NCBI GenBank assembly: GCA_964568355.1
Contig: CAZMRK010000396.1
Coordinates: 1-16,328 of the forward strand
Origin: JAJPJX01 sp964568355
Lineage (GTDB): Bacteria; Acidobacteriota; Terriglobia; Bryobacterales; Bryobacteraceae
Length of the DNA: 16,328 bases
Reading direction: 5' to 3'
Every line of letters begins with the position of its first letter. Position 1 is the stretch's first letter. Made by a program: the position numbers and the translations under genes. Shown here in pieces: positions 15,158 to 16,328 of the stretch. Under the pieces are notes generated by a model, which saw only the letters and a program-made list of their open reading frames with translations, searched no databases and had not been told where the DNA came from.

Positions 15158-16000
15158 TTACTCCACCCTCCGGCGATAGCGGAGATAGAGATGCTGGCCG
15201 CGCTGCTTCACGCTGACCAGGTTTAGCCAGGGAGCCGTGGCAGGGGTGAAGGTAACGCCCGAGGTCAGGCCGGGGCGGATCGCGCCATCGTCCCGCCCGG
15301 CGAACTGTGGCGCCAGAGTCAGAAACAACTCATCCACGCAGCCGGCTGCCACGAACTGGCCGAACAGAGCCGGTCCACCTTCCAGCAGCAGCAGGCCGAC
15401 CTGGAACTCGCGCCGGAGCATCTCAACCACGGCCGCCGGCGGGATCACGCCATTCACGGGAGGGAAGACGCGCACGGCGGTAGATGCCAGGTCGCGGACA
15501 CCCCGCGCGGCCAGCACTTCGGCTCCGGCGGGGGTGGTAATCAGAAGCGTTTTCACTTGCGGCGTGCGGAATACGGCCCTTTCGAGATCGACGTGCCCGC
15601 TGCCGCTCACGATGACGTTCAGCGGATTGCCGGGATGATACCTTCGGTAGCTCTCGATGGCTTCGGGGCAGACCACCCCCGCCACAAAAAGATGCCCTCG
15701 GGGCGCCTCGTGCAGGGTCGCGGCACCCACCAGCACGGCGTCGGCCGAGGCGCGCAGCAATCCCATCAGGAGCCGGTCGGCCGAATCGAAGCCGCTGATC
15801 TCGCCGCCGCCCGACTGGCCCGGAATGTGAAAGCTGACCACCCCGTCGAGTGTGGTGACGAAGTTGGCGATGATGTAAGGGCGATCCGGGGGCGCTTCGG
15901 GGAAGCGCAGATCTCCGTCATAGAATGCAGCGAGATCGGGCGGCAGCGTGGCCGGCGAAGCGTCGGCCTGGCGATCGAGCAGGGTGCGCAAGGGATCCAT
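15158..16000 (-). CDS. RibD C-terminal-domain (dihydrofolate-reductase-fold) protein
   Basis: 280 residues; the ATG at 16000 has AAGG six bases upstream. The RibD_C fold is shown by NFVTTLDGVVS (46-56), a VLVGAATL strand-turn (89-96), NPLNVIVSGSG near 125-135, the LLLLEGGPALFGQF nucleotide-binding segment (203-216), and DELFLTLAPQFAG (223-235). There is no N-terminal deaminase domain, so it is a stand-alone reductase, cytoplasmic, and NADPH-dependent by family. Bacterial riboflavin synthesis normally uses a fused deaminase-reductase; stand-alone relatives include pyrimidine-reductase-like enzymes of unknown substrate. Riboflavin-pathway reduction is possible but unproven. It lies 63 bp upstream of the beta-propeller gene on the same strand, with no evident functional link. 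Confidence 0.85.
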   Translation of the reverse strand: MDPLRTLLDRQADASPATLPPDLAAFYDGDLRFPEAPPDRPYIIANFVTTLDGVVSFHIPGQSGGGEISGFDSADRLLMGLLRASADAVLVGAATLHEAPRGHLFVAGVVCPEAIESYRRYHPGNPLNVIVSGSGHVDLERAVFRTPQVKTLLITTPAGAEVLAARGVRDLASTAVRVFPPVNGVIPPAAVVEMLRREFQVGLLLLEGGPALFGQFVAAGCVDELFLTLAPQFAGRDDGAIRPGLTSGVTFTPATAPWLNLVSVKQRGQHLYLRYRRRVE

Positions 16001-16021
16001 AGCGACCCTTCAGCCTATCAT

Positions 16022-16067
16022 CCGGGGAGAGGGGTTCGCCTGGCAGCGGCTAGCAGAGCGTCCCCGG
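16022..16067. repeat. 7-bp inverted repeat upstream of the RibD-like gene
   Basis: CCGGGGA (16022-16028) and TCCCCGG (16061-16067) are perfect complements 32 bases apart, between the RibD-like gene and the repeat at 16090-16130. Immediately beyond, TAAAAT on the minus strand (16075-16070) could be a -10 box, but it has no matching -35. Confidence 0.3.
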
Positions 16068-16089
16068 TGATTTTAAAACCGTGCAAGAT

Positions 16090-16130
16090 GTCGACGAGAG
16101 CGTCGACGCTGCGCGCTGAAGCGCACGCTA
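16090..16130. repeat. Hairpin-forming dispersed-type repeat between the second TonB receptor and the RibD-like gene
   Basis: GTCGACG (16090-16096), AGAG, CGTCGAC (16101-16107) form a perfect 7-bp stem with a 4-base loop. It is followed by GCGC/GCGC around TGAA (16113-16124). The block resembles intergenic repeats I recall from Acidobacteria and related soil bacteria. There is only one copy in this window, so its dispersed nature cannot be shown here. It lies just past the stop of the receptor fragment and could act as a transcript end. Confidence 0.5.
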
Positions 16131-16135
16131 CGGCG

Positions 16136-16328
<193 letters not shown>

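Overview
The window looks like chromosomal DNA from a GC-rich bacterium of the Acidobacteriota, most likely the Bryobacterales/Solibacterales group. This is inferred from gene content: a ~1,200-residue Oar-type TonB-dependent receptor with an N-terminal carboxypeptidase-regulatory-like domain, a membrane-anchored regulator of a type I associate with this phylum, many secreted carbohydrate enzymes, and dispersed hairpin-forming repeats. No rRNA, CRISPR array, transposase or integrase is visible.

Region 1 (1-10934, all minus strand) is a carbohydrate-utilisation cluster. Read in the direction of transcription, it holds an outer-membrane TonB-dependent receptor (7350-10934), a GH92 alpha-mannosidase (4893-7136), a GH71/GH99-like enzyme (3490-4815), a large multidomain clan GH-A glycosidase (161-3493) and the start of a GH28/pectate-lyase-like gene (1-164) with an in-frame TGA at codon 32. 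The last three reading frames are joined by two ATGA stop/start overlaps. A GH92 plus a GH99-like enzyme suggests an alpha-mannose-containing glycan as substrate; this is inference. No SusD-like partner is present, so this differs from the Bacteroidetes PUL layout.

Region 2 (10935-11189) is a divergent intergenic region with several short inverted repeats. It separates the receptor from a plus-strand single-TM regulator (11190-12542). The regulator's N-terminal part ends like a ToxR/OmpR winged helix and its C-terminal half is probably periplasmic. It is the best candidate controller of region 1 and the most interesting poorly described element here.

Region 3 is a tRNA-Val(TAC) at 12573-12649, tail to tail with the next gene.

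Region 4 (12655-16328, minus strand) holds a Tat-exported Gfo/Idh/MocA-family oxidoreductase and a secreted beta-propeller protein (probable operon), a stand-alone RibD C-terminal-domain reductase, a repeat-bearing intergenic stretch, and the last 63 codons of a second TonB-dependent receptor that runs off the window.

A 65-bp dispersed repeat occurs twice with 61/65 identity: once between the receptor and GH92 genes (7254-7318), and once, inverted, inside the coding sequence of the large glycosidase (764-828), where it is read through in frame.
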